Assembly: GCA_007922225.1 (NCBI GenBank)
Contig: ML680098.1
Span: 2,976,001 to 3,040,000, forward strand
Source of the DNA: Emydura subglobosa
Lineage: Eukaryota > Chordata > Testudines > Chelidae
Direction: 5' to 3'
Length of the DNA: 64,000 nucleotides
A program made the position numbers and the translations under genes. Each line of letters begins with the position of its first letter. The stretch's first letter is position 1. Of this stretch, positions 12,401 through 27,400 are shown in pieces. Under the pieces are notes generated by a model. It was not told the DNA's origin and did not search any database. It saw only the letters and a list, made by a program, of their open reading frames with translations.

Positions 12401-15400
12401 TTCATTCTAAGTGGAGAGGCAGCATAGCTTTATGGATAGGGCATTGGAGTAGGCAATAAGAGATCTGGATTATAATCCTGCCACTGACTTGCTGGGTAGC
12501 TTCCCACTTCAATAGTAACTTGCATAAATGTTACAGGCAAATGACTTTAACTCAGCATCTTGAGTATGCCTAGAGTATTTGAATGGATTTAATGAGGAAC
12601 AACTCATACCATATATTTTGTCCACTTTAAAATAGGTACTGTACCAAGAAGTTTAGCACCATGTCCTGCAGTAACTGCTGTCATGAGAAATCCAGTTTAT
12701 ACTGCTTGGAGCCACAGAGTTCACACCAACAATTGCCCATCTGTTGCCAGCCAAATCTGCCATCAGCATCTGCATCCCAGGTATGTATTCAGAATGTCAC
12801 AAGTTTAGATCTTTGTTTCTATTTATAAATAAATTAATAAGATAATTCTTGCTGTGCACACTTCAGTCCACAAGATGGGGAACCTTATACTAGTGCAGCA
12901 TAAAATAATTGTTTTATTGAACCATTTATCTGAGAATCTCAAACATTATATAAAGGCAGTGACTTCTTCCTAGGTAAGGTTACTATGGGCTTCCCTGAGA
13001 AAGCCTTGAAACTTTGGCTTAAACTTTTTTTTTTTGCCTGAAATGATTTACTTGGAAAGCAAAAGAGAAAGGGACTGCAAAGTCTGTAGAAAATTCAGCC
13101 AGTTCTTTTGGCGTTAAAGAACATTAAAAACTCTTACCTGATCTGAAACGTTGACTAATGTTTTGTCCTCTCTCACTGGCTCAACTCTTTGTTATCCATT
13201 TGGAATGTCCATAGTTAAATGACTTTGAAAATTTGAACCCAGCTATGTTTGAAGCCAGTAAATTATAATTGAGCTAAGTTATTAACAGTAATTGTGGATT
13301 TTTTGGGCCTAACTCTGCTCTCATTGGCAAAGCCAGAGATAATACCCAATTCCCACTTCCCTACTCTAATTTACTAAGCCAACACCGTGTTCATGATTAG
13401 GTTCTATTAGTATATATTTTGCAAATATTGTAAATTGTACCCATAAGCTTACTTGAAAAAGATTGAATTTATCACGAAGTACATACTTTGTAGGGAGCTT
13501 GGGGAGCCGAATTAAAGCCCATAGAAATTATTTCTGTTGAACTGTGAATAAATGCACCTTCCATATAAGAATCTGATATATGAGCACTGAACTATGATAG
13601 TCAACTAATTAATATCTATTAGCATATTTCATGAAGAGCAAATATGTTTCTGGGACTGGCTTGTACAAATGTGTCTTCTCAAAACAGTGTTTTCTCTAGG
13701 ACTGAATAATAGGTATCTTTATTGTCTGCTTCAGTGTGCTTCTTAGGGAATACTTGGTAGAACATAGCTGTCTGAGGCTCAGCTATTTTAAGGATGCATT
13801 TCAGTGAAGTTAATGGATTAAATTGCTGTCCAAATAGTAATAGAGAACTAAAGCAAAGTAGCAATGGTACTGAGCTGAAGATACACTTTTCATGTAATCT
13901 TTTACTGGTTGGTGGATTGGGTTTCTTCTTGTTCCTCTGGTTGGCTGGGGTATTGTTAGTTTTGAAGAGATTATTTGGAAGATACTATAACATACTTTAT
14001 TTTTGATGCAGTGCTCAGCACCAAGGACGCCTGAGTTTGGACCTAAGTCACAAACACTCCAGTGATTATTCTGAAAACTCACGTACGAGAGCATCACATG
14101 GTTCAAATTCATTACCATCCAGTGCAAGACTTGGTAATTATCATTTCAAATTTGTTCATGCAAAATACTCTGTTTACATCTAAAAAAAGGAGAGAAAATT
14201 CCACCCCATTCAAAACATCTTTCAGGGATCCTTCATAACTATCTGAACCTTATGGGTCCATTATTTTTTCTTGCTTCATGTTTCTGGCTCTTGTAACTTA
14301 AGCTTCCATTTTTCTCACTGAGAAGATTTGGGTGAAACCCCTTTTATAACCTGTCTCCCTTTGCTTAGTATGTCACAGCTGAGTGGTGCAAGACACTCCT
14401 TTCAGCAGTTGTTACTGTATGGAAGGCAATTATGTGGTGATTGTCATCAGCAGGTAGAAGGATTTGAAATTCAGAGGTGGGATGGGAAGAGAGAAAGAAG
14501 GTGGCTACAGAATGAAGGCATAGATGTTACCAATGATCAAATGCTTGTGTAGCACTTACCTAACAAATTATTGCATTGTGAGAAGATAAGGCTTATTAAA
14601 TTGTTTTACGTCCACCATATACAGTTCTGATATTTGTTTTGTGTCTGTATCTATTCCAGCAAAACTTAAATATACACACACTTCATGGCAATAGTCTTTA
14701 ACATTACATAGAACTTTTAATTCTGAAATATTTTTAAAAATGTATAAACAAGAATTTCATGATTCATCACTCAAATGCAACTAGCTCTATGGCAGAACAT
14801 GGCAGCTGTTTAGCAGCACAACAAGTTTGTCAAGTTTAGGACAGGAAGTGAAATATCTTATCCATTGAAACTAGTGTAGGTAATTGGAATACAATTAAAC
14901 TCTTTCAAAATGTGCCAGTGGAAGTTGAATGACCATAGGTGATCAGGACCCATCTTACACCTCAGTCAAGTAATTTGGTCAAAAATATTTTAGTTCTTTG
15001 GTGCCAGAATAAGTAGTAGGTAACTCAGTCATTTTGTAGTACCCAGCAATGTTTACATTTAAGCAATGCCATAGCTGTACTAGCTATTTGAAGTAGATGG
15101 GGGATTATAGAGGGATTTTTTTAATAAGGCCTTGATTCTGCTAGGAGAACTAGATTCTTGCACCCATATAAAGACCATTTAACTTGTCTTTGAGGATTCA
15201 AAGCCTAAATGTGTTTTATTTGTTTACATTTGCATAAATTCTGACATTTTCTTGTTATAAAATAGGTTCTTCCAGCAACTTGCAGTACAGGACGGAAAGA
15301 ATTAAGATCCCTTTAACCCCAAGGTATCCACGGTCCATCATGGGCTCCGACAGGGGTAAAATTTTCTATTTTTAATTTTTTATTCCTAATACTTTCAGTA

Positions 15401-18400
15401 TTGCCTACCCCAAGTATTAAAAAAGTCACAAGTCAGGCCCCCAGAAGATTGTCTTAAAAATGATAGGATTTTAAATGATTTTTTTCAAGGGTTTTCTCCC
15501 AACTACAAGTACTAGAAAGTTCCTTTTTACTTTTCAACATGAAAGCACTTGATTCTAGGAGCTGGCGCTTTACAGAAAAAATCAATTATCACAAGTCTCC
15601 TGATAAAATAGCGTGTGTCAACACAGCAGCTCTGTAAGAGTTCTCATCTCATGAAGTCATTTCCTAATTGTATAATAGTGGTGAAATGACTCCATGAAAG
15701 GTGTATGCATAATTTTATTAGCTCTAAAACACTGTATTCTTTGGCAAATTAAAGTATTTCTAACCAGAATATGAATTAGAGTTTAAAGGATTTTACATAT
15801 TAATATTTTGCTTATATAAAGCATTCTTCATCAGAGGACTTAAACATTTTTTACAAATATTTATTGAATTATTGGAAATATATAGAACTGTGCAAATTAT
15901 TTTCAGCAAACTATTTATTCTTAATTAGCCCTGTTTTCTGTTCATGAACCGTAAAGCAGAACAGATATTTTTAATTCTTCAAAGAAAATTTTACATGAGT
16001 ACAATTCATTTAGTAAGTTGTTGACTGTTATTAATGCTTTGAGTATTCTGTATCCTTAATTAAAAATTAAAGATGCTGGACATATGTACGTCACGTGCTA
16101 TGTTACTGTACCCTGATTGAATGAATTAACTCTTATAAACAAGTTTGTATGATTTCAAATGTACTTTCTGCAACGTTCTCCGATGCAGCAAATGATTGAT
16201 CTGAACATTCCTGCCTATCAGTTTGTTCAGTCAAATATTCATGGGAGAACCAACACAGTCAAAACAAATTTACTTAAAAATATAAATGTTCACAAATAAT
16301 TTTTTTGCGGTATTTGGCCTGTAGGTTATGTACATGGATTTTGTGCTGCTTTAGGCTGCTGCTGCTGTTTGGAAATGTTTCATAAGGCATTCTAACAACC
16401 ATGGAGAATATGTCTCCTTTGAGACTATGCTGAACATTCAGATCTTCATTTCATTTTTTTCCGAGATTTTCTTTTTCCTTATTGTCAGGGCTTTCCATTA
16501 CTCATGTGCATTTATATATGCATTTGAAGGATCTTTCCCTTGGCCTATTCTCACTGTTACAGCTTTAAGCCAGTGCTCTCAATTTCTAGCACAGTAAAAT
16601 TTACTCACATTTGAAAGGCATGTGTAAATATATTCACGTGTTTATGTAAACTGTGCATCAAATGTATATTATGGGTGTGCATGTCTTTTAATATCTTTTC
16701 AGATTCCTTTCTTGTATCATTATACAGGTTCACTGTCACATTCTGAATGTAGCAGTCCCAGCCTGATTACCCCTCCACAGTCACCACTGAACCTGGAAAC
16801 ATCATCTTTTGCCAGCAGCCAGTCACAGAACTCCCTTTCTACGTTACCCAGGATTTCTATTAGCCCGGTATCAATTGGAGAGCGTAGAAAAGATAGGTAA
16901 GGTGATAGTTGTCATCACCTTTCATAAAAATATACCTGAGATAATCGTGTTCGATAGTTTATTAGAGTGAAGAAACATAAACTATTGGCTGTGCAAAATC
17001 AGGAGTATATTATAGGTGCTGAGGTGTAGTTTATGTCCTGTTTGGGTCGTAAAAGAAGCTTGTGTAATCTACTCTTCCTTCAGAAGTTATAATGTAGTGT
17101 TAAAACTTGCAGAAACTCTGAGACTGATGTGTGAGACAGTGTATTTTCTGTTAGATTAATGGCCTCACCAAACAGGTGCAGCTCCTAAACTGCGCTGTTT
17201 CTCCTCCTGGTAGGGAGTCTTAAGGGTAGATGCATTTTTACACCATTTTGGTAGTATAAAGAAACCTTATATTTACATGCACTTTAAGACCCCCTTACGT
17301 TGCCAGAGGGGTGTAAAGGGACATTGGTATACATAGCACCCTGGCCCTCAAAATTTAAACAATGCAATAACATAGATATTTTATATAATAATATTTAAAT
17401 CTTAAATCTTACATAACATTTTATCAGGTTTCATCATGTGGTAACAAGCTTTTTCAGCAGTTTTTACTCACTATGTACGTATTGTACTATACATTGCTAT
17501 TTTGAAAGTGACTGTAGAGAGCACGTTATGGATCTTTATTTATTAATTCACCATGATTTTTGTATCAACTGTAATCCGTTTACAAGTAAAAAGATGTTTT
17601 CTTCTAATTGTCAGCCCTGCAAACTTACCATGGAATCTGCAAGTCAAGATGGGATTTTTCCCTTCTTATACATAACTAATAGAGAGGGGAGTTTGGCAGC
17701 AGAAATGATGTGTTCAGTGACACCCATATAACCTCATATTCAATGGAGTTACGCAGGTGTTAGTGCTTGGAACTTCAAAAAGAATTCTGTTGATGTACAA
17801 GCAAGAATAAAATCTTGCTCACTTTTAGCCATTTTAGCTTTGCTAGGCTTGTGAGGAAAAAGCAGACACACAGGCTAAAGATCTGCTGAGAAGGAAGGTG
17901 CTGTTTTTACTTTTCACATTATGGTCCCGGTTCATGAAAGCATCCCTACTAAGAATAGTTGTTGTCCTGAAGTAAATGGGACTTGTGCACGGTAAACATT
18001 TTTCTAAAAGAATTATATGTTTTAAGGGACTTATCCCATCCCCAAAAAATCTTAACTCGTAGCTTTTTCAAGAGGCTATAATACAAACCAAAAATATCAA
18101 CACTATTTACTATGATGTTAAAGAAAAATAATTAAATGTTTAAAAGCAGAGCAAAAAGAAGTGATCAGTTTAAAACATTCTTGTAGCCACTCTTTAGAGA
18201 CTGAGGCACATAAAGGGAATGCTACAGCAGAAATAAGTGTTGCTTTTGATTTTAATAACATTACTAATCAAGTGAGACACCTTTTTAAACATTATTACTT
18301 TTCCATTATTATTATAGATTCTCTGCTAGCTGTGCATTACTGATACATTTCCATCTGCATTGAGTAGAATCCCAAAATATGCTAGTTCTATCAGTTTGAA

Positions 18401-21400
18401 AATTATGTACAGGAGTAGGAGTGTTCATATTCGATTGTTGTCCAAGAAAATGCTCTTCAAATATGTTTTCGAACATGGAATTTGGGGAAAACAATATGTT
18501 TCCAGCAACAATCCTTCTCACCCCACAATGGAGAAATTTAAATATCCATGTGATAACATTTTAGAGACTAGGTTAAGGCACTGTAAATAAAGATGCCAAA
18601 GAGATGACTGAAGTGTTAGAGAAAGAACCCAATTTACTAAATTTTGCACTTCCATGTTATATGTAATTGCATCATATTCCTAAGAATGTGTGAGAGAGAA
18701 GCTGTATCTGTCTACAGAATAGATTAAATGTCCTAAAGAAGTGGAAGTTTAAAAGCTGTCTCTGAATAATTTTCTAGTTTCTAGAATTTAACACATCTCA
18801 GTTAATATAACAACATATAAAAGAACATATAGGTTTTGGATTAAAGTAGATTAAGTGTGCTTGTAATAACACATGTTTAGCACATGGCACTTTGCATTTT
18901 CAAAGGGCACTAATTTACCAAGTCTAGCAGTGATTCTACTCTCACATTTGGTTTATGAATACTATTATCCTCATTTTACACAGCGATACTCGGACAGAGG
19001 TTCTGATACACCCAGGACCACAGAGAGGAGTTAGTGTCAGCATCAGGATTACAATTAAAGAGTTCTTCATTCCAGAATTATGCTTACTCCATTAGACCAG
19101 ACTTTTTTTTATTCATAGAAATTTGTGACACTGAGGATGAAAGAGCGTTGTCTTGGAACGGTATTCTAACACAAGCAGGGGGTAGGCAGAGAGGAGAAAA
19201 GGTTGACGGAAAGAAAATAAAAGCAAACCAAAAGAAAACATTAAGGAGTTTTGGTGATCCTGAAAGAGAGAATGCAACCATAAATGTTATTTTTACAATG
19301 ATAAAAGGGGGGCAAAGTCCACCTTGTTCCCCGCCTCCCTCTTTTCAAAGCTGTCAATCAGTCACTTGGGTGCTTTTGAAAATTTTACACACGGAGCCTA
19401 GCCAGCAGCACCATTTTATAAGCACTCTCTAGAAGGTTAATGTTTCTATTTGCATGTAGCAGTGTTATGGGGGAGAGCGACTTGTTCTGCTGTTTTGAAG
19501 GGGTTAGAATTGGGCACTGCACTAAAAATTATAGGTCCGAGGCAGTTGTGATTTGTTCTGCCTTTTGGAGTAAAGAGTAGAGATTGCACCTTGTGCTGGG
19601 AAACTCATAAACAGGCTTAATTACCTTACCTAACGTATTATAACACTGCTACTCAGCAAGAAATAGACACACAAATCAGAAAAGAGTTCGCTAAATGGAG
19701 GAAATGATGGACAGAAAACTGCACCAGGCTTTCCTTCTGAAATAATGTGTGTAGAATATTGGCTCTTGTTATACTTACTAGCTTCTGTTACTATTGTGTG
19801 TGTAAGTGTTCTTTTCTTCTCAAATCTTCTGCATCTTTCAGATATCTGTTCCGTAATAGGTCTTTTCTGAGAATCCCTCTGGCTCCTAGGCCTAGGTTCT
19901 CATCACTAAGGAGTTTGAGGTTGGCCTGATATAAGGTTGTCCTTCTCAAGCTGTATTGCTCACCTTGTGCTATTTCACATGTTTGGATAATTTCCCTCAA
20001 GGAGAATTTGCATGGTAATTGTAATGCTACCATGCAAACTGCTGTTTTAAAGCTTGAGTTTGCAACTGCTTAATTTTCATTACTAATTTGTGTTTCCCTG
20101 CATACGAGTATAAAACTGATATTGTGTATTGGCTTCTCTCAGTTCACCACCCTATCATTTACAATATTTACTTTCACTGGATATTAAGACTCCCAGCATT
20201 TATAAACTGTAAGGCACCTTTTTGGAATATGGTTTGTAAATTGCATATTATATATAGTAGTTTACTTTTATATAATATGGATGTGGAGGTTTATTTCCTA
20301 CCTATTTCCCCACCATAGTATTTATAATTCACATTTGCCATAACCTTTTTTGTGCAGTCATGTATCTAGAATTGTGTATCTGATATACATTTAGTTTCAC
20401 CACCCTCCATTGCATGGTGTTTAAGGAATGCATAGACTGTTTACAGAATTTTTAGTAGCTTTTTAAACTAGTCTCTGTATTACACTTCAGATAGATACAT
20501 AGTGCATGTCACTTTAAAATGTTATGCTTCAAGTGCCATTTTGTCCAAATAAATGTCTAACAATTTCCTCTTAAAGGCCATACATGGAAGAACCACGCCA
20601 TGTTAAAGTGCAAAAGGGTTCTGAGCCACTAGGGATTTCCATTGTGAGTGGAGAAAACGGTGGGATATTTGTGTCTAAAGTAACTGGTGGGAGCATTGCC
20701 CATCAAGCTGGCCTTGAATATGGTGATCAGTTACTGGAGGTAATTTTGTTTGCTTAACATTTCTATTACTTAGTATACAAATGCAGTTGTACAAGTATAA
20801 AAATAATGCAAACTATCTTATAAATGAGAACCTTTCTCTCAAAATATAAATTATACAATAAAAAGGATATTCTAGATCATAATAATTCTTTCATTCTATA
20901 TAAAGTTTTGTCAGGTTTCATCACAAATTATTTCAGCAGTTTTTATCACTGTGTGTGTCTTGTTTAAAGTATAATGCTGCTTTAAAAGTGGCTATGTAGA
21001 AGGTACACGTCTTCTGCTGCAGTATTTGTGGAAGATAGATGTACCTGAAGCAAAACCATGGAACCAAACAACCATAGCCTGTACATGATTGAAAGTCATA
21101 ACTGGATCCAAAGTTTGTGTCTTGAACCTCTCTGTACTTAAAATCATTTATTAGAGTGTAACATGAACTAGCAAAAAACATTAAAACAAAAACCAAACAA
21201 AACAGCCCAACTTCAGATGTTGTTTAGAAATCTTTGCAGTACTCCAATAGAATGCTATCTGTCATCCAAAAATAAAACCTTTTGAAGATTGTCATGAAGT
21301 TGTCAGATTTTTAAAGTTGCATTGATTCCTCCAAAGCAGTAATTAAATAGTAAAAGGAAAAATCAATAGTTCTGTAGCTGCTCCTTCTCCCCCTACCTCA

Positions 21401-24400
21401 GAAAACCATCTCACAGATTGAGAGAATCATATTTCAAAAAGAAAGATCAACAGATCAGGATGCTGAAAGCCCTATAATGACTTTGCCAGTTTTCCTTTGA
21501 AAATTTGATGTCTAATGTTTTCTATTTATTCATTCTAGTTTAATGGAATAAATTTGAGAAATGCTACGGAGCAGCAGGCTCGACTGATCATTGGACAGCA
21601 ATGTGACACCATTACTATTCTGGCTCAGTACAACCCACATATGTATCAACTTGGCAATCACTCACGATCAAGGTAAGATTAGCTAGACCTTGAAAATACT
21701 ATTGTCTGGTCTTTGTCATTTATCAAGATTTTAAAAACATTCTAAACGGAGACCATTAACTGAAGATGTGTTGATTAAAAAAAAAAAAAAAAAAAAAGTG
21801 CTTAGAAAAGAACAAAACAAGGTGAATATCATCCATTTAAAAAAGCATAAATAAAGGCATTTGTCTTCATTTTGTTTGACTAGATGAGGAAAATTTATTT
21901 TTTCAGAAACTTGAAACTAAAAACAAAAATGTGTTCTTTTGTTTTGTTTTTTTACCACGTAATCACATCTTGGTTTGCTGTTGTGGAGCACTGGTAGCAT
22001 TGACACTTTGTCAAAAGAGTACTGAAGGTTTTTATTTGCAAAGACTATGCAATTATATACAATAATTTTCTCAGAGATGTGAGGGAGGAGGCTTACTGGC
22101 CTTTGAATGTCCTTTTATTTAAAGTATGCCAGACCACATATCAAAAAAAATAAGGGAGTGCGTCTGTAAGAATCCACTTTGTTCTTTTAAAACAGGCTGG
22201 TTCAAGCAAAAAGGGTGTGTAAGGCAAAAAATCTGCCCCCTCGAGAGATGGCATGGTCGTTCTCAGAGAGGAACTGTACGGTTCTTAAGAGAAAAACAAG
22301 TTAATGACACACTTAATTTTTTAAGCAGCCACATTCCTTGATCAGCCTTAGTGGGTACTGAGGTCCTCTGCTCGTAGCAGGCACGTGCTGTGATAAGCTC
22401 AGTATGAATGCTAGATAGATACATAGTGGGTATGTCTACACAGCTCCTGGGAGCAAGTCTTGCAGCCTGGGTCGACAGACTCATGCCAGCAGGGTTTGGG
22501 TTAGCATGCTAAAAACAGCCGTGTAGCTCTGATGTTTGGGCTCAGAAGCCCACATCCTCCTGTAGGAGTCAGAGCCTAATCTTCAGCCCGATCCGGAACA
22601 TCCATGTTCCTTTTTTTAGCACACTAGCGTGAGCCCTGTAAAATAACAATAGAGGCTGTGAGACTCACTCCCAGCAGATGTGTAGACATACCCACAGAGT
22701 GCTGAACTTTGGTTCTTGCCAGGTAAGAAAAGCAGAAAATGGTTTGAAAATAGTGTTTATAATTTTTGAATGTGCTCTTGTGGGCCTTCCTAAGTGCCCT
22801 CCCAAAATGTCACATGTTGAAATGTACATAGGCCTTTCTGCATATTCAGTTCTGTCTGTCCATCTGCATGTGCAGATAATAGGTTCCAAAACACTGCAGC
22901 TGTCTTTAAGGAGGCCTGGTAAAGGTGCAGCCTTGTTTAATTTGGGATCATAAGCAGCTGTTAGTATTTTTATAAAGCTTGTAAATTCACCTGTAAGCAC
23001 TTACATGTCGACATATGCCTGAAAGTCTTTGAAAACCGATCCCACTTCAGTTAAACTCCTAGTAGTGTTTTGAGACATGATCACACTAAAAACTGAACTG
23101 TCTCTTTCACCTTCATAATATTCATTATGACAATGCTTGCATTTCCATGAGGCTGTAGGGTTTTTTAATGATATGCTTCCCAGTATAGACATAGGGCATT
23201 TCCAAATAATTTAATTCAAATTAATTATTCAGAAATAGCAACAACAAAAAGCAAAGATATACTAGTGAGGAGTATAGTTTCCTGTGGAAACTAAGGACCT
23301 AACTGGGAGCTCTGCACAGAGGGGTCTTGCAGAACAGAGCCCAAAGACATTAGCAGTAAGACTAGCACAAGTTTGCCAAAAAAGAAATGTAAAAGGGTTA
23401 TCCTGTGTGTTGCACTATTTTGATATTTCTCAATTGATTCCATATTGATTGCAGCCCAGATTAACAATTCAGATACTGCTTTTCCCTGGAATCTCAATAT
23501 TCCTTGGTGTCTGAAGCTAGTTTGGTATTTGAGGGCCTCTTGACATTTGTGCGTGTGTGTGTCTGTTTAGTTCTCGTTTAGAGCCAGTGAGCAATCATTC
23601 CACTCCTCAAGGCAGCGGTGCTGCAACCCCTGACAGTCATTCCATAATTGATACGGTGAGCGAGCAGGAGGAAGGAACAATGACACCTCCATCAAAACAA
23701 ACCACGCCTACAACTAGTCCCCGGAATTCCATGAGGTAAATGGGTCTGTTTCATTTTCTGCTTTTCCAGAAGTGGGGGAGGAAAAGATGCAAAATGAAAT
23801 GTGCTTCCTGAAGTGTGCTGGCATTTTAAAATAGCTGACAGGAGCACATGGCCTGAGAATAAAACAATTGCCTTGTTTCTTGCAGACCTATTTCAGAAGC
23901 ACTTCAAATACTGATATAGGAACAAGATGAGTTTTATTATGAATAATACTGGAAGTATGAAGTTTGACTTGTAAGAATGTTAGAAATGGGATACTTGTGC
24001 TAGAGAGTTGTAATAATGGGGGAGTTAGGCTGCTTTTGTTCAGATGGCTAGTTGCACTTGAACTCTAAATGAGAGCAACAAATTAACTTTTCTTCAAGTA
24101 AAGCAGGTTATTTCTTTCTATCAAAAGGGTCCCTGTGGACACAAACAAGAGCACCCCTGAACCAAGAAATGTTGTCATTAAAAAATCCCAAGTGGAGCTT
24201 GGAATCCAGATATGTGGTGGAAACCTGTATGGAATATTTGTCTCTGATGTAGAAGATGACAGCCCAGCAAAAGGACCTGATGGACTAGTAATGGGAGACA
24301 TGATACTTGAGGTAAAGATACAAAATATAGAAGACACATTCCCTTCTAACGTTTCAAATTTTTTAGAAAGCATATAGCTTGAGAGCCTGCCTGATGGCAG

Positions 24401-27400
24401 TCCAACGAATTGGTTGTTGCTACTAGATTCCTTACAGCAGAGCACTTTCTGGTAGCTTTGATAGCTACATGCAGTTGTTCATAGGAACTACATTGTTGTA
24501 AGCCCCACTCTTTTAGGTTTCTATCCTGAAGCATTCTTTTCTGCACTTCATGGAAGGCCTTGCTTATGCTAAGGACGCCCAGCAAAAATTCCCCACACGA
24601 AGACCATTTCGACCAGTGTTAGTAATATTGGAAAACCCAGTTGTTAACATTAACATTGTTAACATTAACCCAAACGTTAATAATATGTAAGCAATTGTAT
24701 GACAACTGTTGGAGTTTGTCTGAAACAGTAGCTTTGAGATCTGTCAACTGTCCCCATCATTTCAACGGTGTGTTAAGACTTAAGTCTCATAAGCATTTAA
24801 ATGCTAACAGGAACTATTTCACAGGTGATCATTTTAGCAGAAATATGCTTATTTTTCACTGTTGGCTGGAGTGGCAACTAGGACAGGGTTCTTTGCAGTG
24901 GGGCAACTAGCTGGAGAATGTGAAATTACCATTATTAGAAATTAACCTCTTTTTCAGCCATACATATAGCTGCTAGTGTAGACATGGTAGGCTGCTATGA
25001 GCCACAGTTTCAGGTAAGGGTGGATAGTAGTTTTGTATGTCTGCACTAGGGTTTGCAGTGGTACAGGCACACAGATGGCTGTAATTGGGACAAACCCTGA
25101 GTGTAGAGAAGACCTCAGACTGCTCTCAGAGGAGAGGCATACACTTCCCAGAGTGAAACCTGACCTCCCATGACCTACACTGCACTTACCCCTTGTTGGT
25201 ACAAAAATCTGCAGCACGCTGCAAGAATAACAGCTGCAGCAGCATACAAAAAACTGGATTAATATAAACCCCCCTAAATTATACGAAGAGCCCTGTGCTG
25301 ATTGGAACAGACTGTTGGAGAAGTGGCAGAAGGAGTACCCCATGATTCTCGGGTCCTGCCCCATAACTTGGGCCTAATATACCACTGAGGGCTCAGGGCC
25401 TTGGTTATAACTCTCACAATTAAATAGTTAGCAAGGACTAGCCGTGCTCAGAGAGTCATCTTTGCTAGAGACAGGAAGTTTAGAGTGCAAACCACACACA
25501 AGCCTGAAATACCAGTATTGGTGTACATGTACTAGGAGTTGACATTCACGGCTATGGAGTGTAGTTGGCTCCAGATGGAAAATCTTGAGCCCAGATTCTG
25601 TACATGGGATGCTGAAGCCTCTATGGCCCAAAGGCCCTCTCCCCATGGAAGGAATGAAGGAGGCAAGAAGAGCGGGTCCATGTAACAGAGAAGGTTGGTC
25701 TTGTATCACAGATTGCCCTTGTGACCTTGGGCAACCACTTAATCTTTCTGTGCCTTGTTTTCCCATCTGTGAAATGGGGATATTTCCCTACCTGACAGAG
25801 GTGTTGGGAGGATAAAAACATTTATGTTTGTGAGCTGCCCGGCTACTATTGCGATGGAGTCCATGTGAGTACTTTGGTAGATCTTCCCATTGTACCCCCT
25901 TACTCCTGGATGTTGGTACACATGTAGGAGGTGTGCAAAGTTTGTTTTTAAGTGTATGCCTTGATTCAGACCACTTGATCTGCCTAGGGATCCTAAAATA
26001 AAAAGTATGGCCTGAACAGAGAAACTGGATTTATGATTTATTACAACAATCTAACCCACTCAGCCTCTCTTTTGTCCTATGACTGCAGTGGTGTTAACGG
26101 GCCACTTTACCTTGCATGGTTCTTTACAATATGTGTTGACTACTTACTGTAGACCAGTGTTTCTCAATTAAATTTGGCCGCGGAACCCTTTTTAACTTCT
26201 GCGGGGCCATGCGATACCCTCCACTGAAAAATCCGGGACATCTTCTCCTTTTCGGCGGCGCGGTTTCAATTTTTCGCGGAACCTTGACATTCTTCTATGG
26301 TTCCGCGGAACACCAATTGAGAAACACTGCGCTAGACCATCTGTGCCACCTTGCATTTTGCTGTGAAGCTGCGAGTATCTTTCCCAGACCTGAAGAAGAG
26401 CTCTGTATGGCTCAAAAGCTTGTCTCTCTCACCAGCTGAAGTTGGTCCAGTAGAAGAGATTACAGCCATATCTACATGACAAGATTATGTAAACATAAGT
26501 TTATGTAAACATATGTTTACATAAGCCTACAGCCACCGCAGTTAAAAAATCACTTGTGTGTGCACGCTGGGCTCTTTGTGTTGGCAGCACGCATCCTCAC
26601 TAGGAACGCTTGTATTGATTGTACCATCAGTGTGGGTAATTTGTAGGACGGCTCCTGAAAGCCAGTAGTGATCAACATAAGCAACGCAGAGTCTACACTG
26701 ACATTGCGTTGACCTCATTACATCAACTGTGACTATGCTGCTTGGGGAGGTGGTGTTACTAAATCGACATAGAGAGGCACTTAGGTCAGCAGGAACCAAA
26801 GTTAGGGGAAGACACTTCCACAGCTAGATCGATGCATATGGTAGGTTTTTCTCCTCTTGTGTATGTCCACTGCATTTTTTTTCAGGATTTTTTTTTTTTT
26901 TTTTTTAAGTCCTACTCTTGCTCTAAACTGGACATTTTAACTGGTGCCTACACTACTGTGGTATAGTGCTGTGGTGAATTTTCATTTTACACAAATACCT
27001 GCCATTGAGAGAACTAATCTCAGTTTACACACTTTTCAGGTTCCACTCTAACCTACAACCTATTAAGACACAACATCAGCTCTGAGACCACACGAGTTCT
27101 GTGTTTTTCTGTGTTTTACAGTATGGATCTGTTGATATGCGAAATAAAACGGCTGAGGAAGCCTACCTTGAAATGCTGAAGCCAGGAGAAAATATCAGAG
27201 TAAAGACTCAATACAGAATAGAAGAATTCAACAAGATTAAAGAGTTACCTGGAGATGGATTCTATATCAGGTATTCACATGTCCATTAAAGAGCTTACTA
27301 TCCTAACCATTGTGCCAGCAAGAATCACATGTGGTTGCAAATAATTCAAAGGCAAAAGACAGTACAAAGCTGCTAGAATAGTATGCTGATCATTATATGC

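Noticed and set aside
16703..16727. Alternative acceptor 25 bases upstream of the exon at 16728
   Set aside because: cttttcag at 16702 is a fair acceptor, but it adds 25 bases and breaks frame with the preceding exon.
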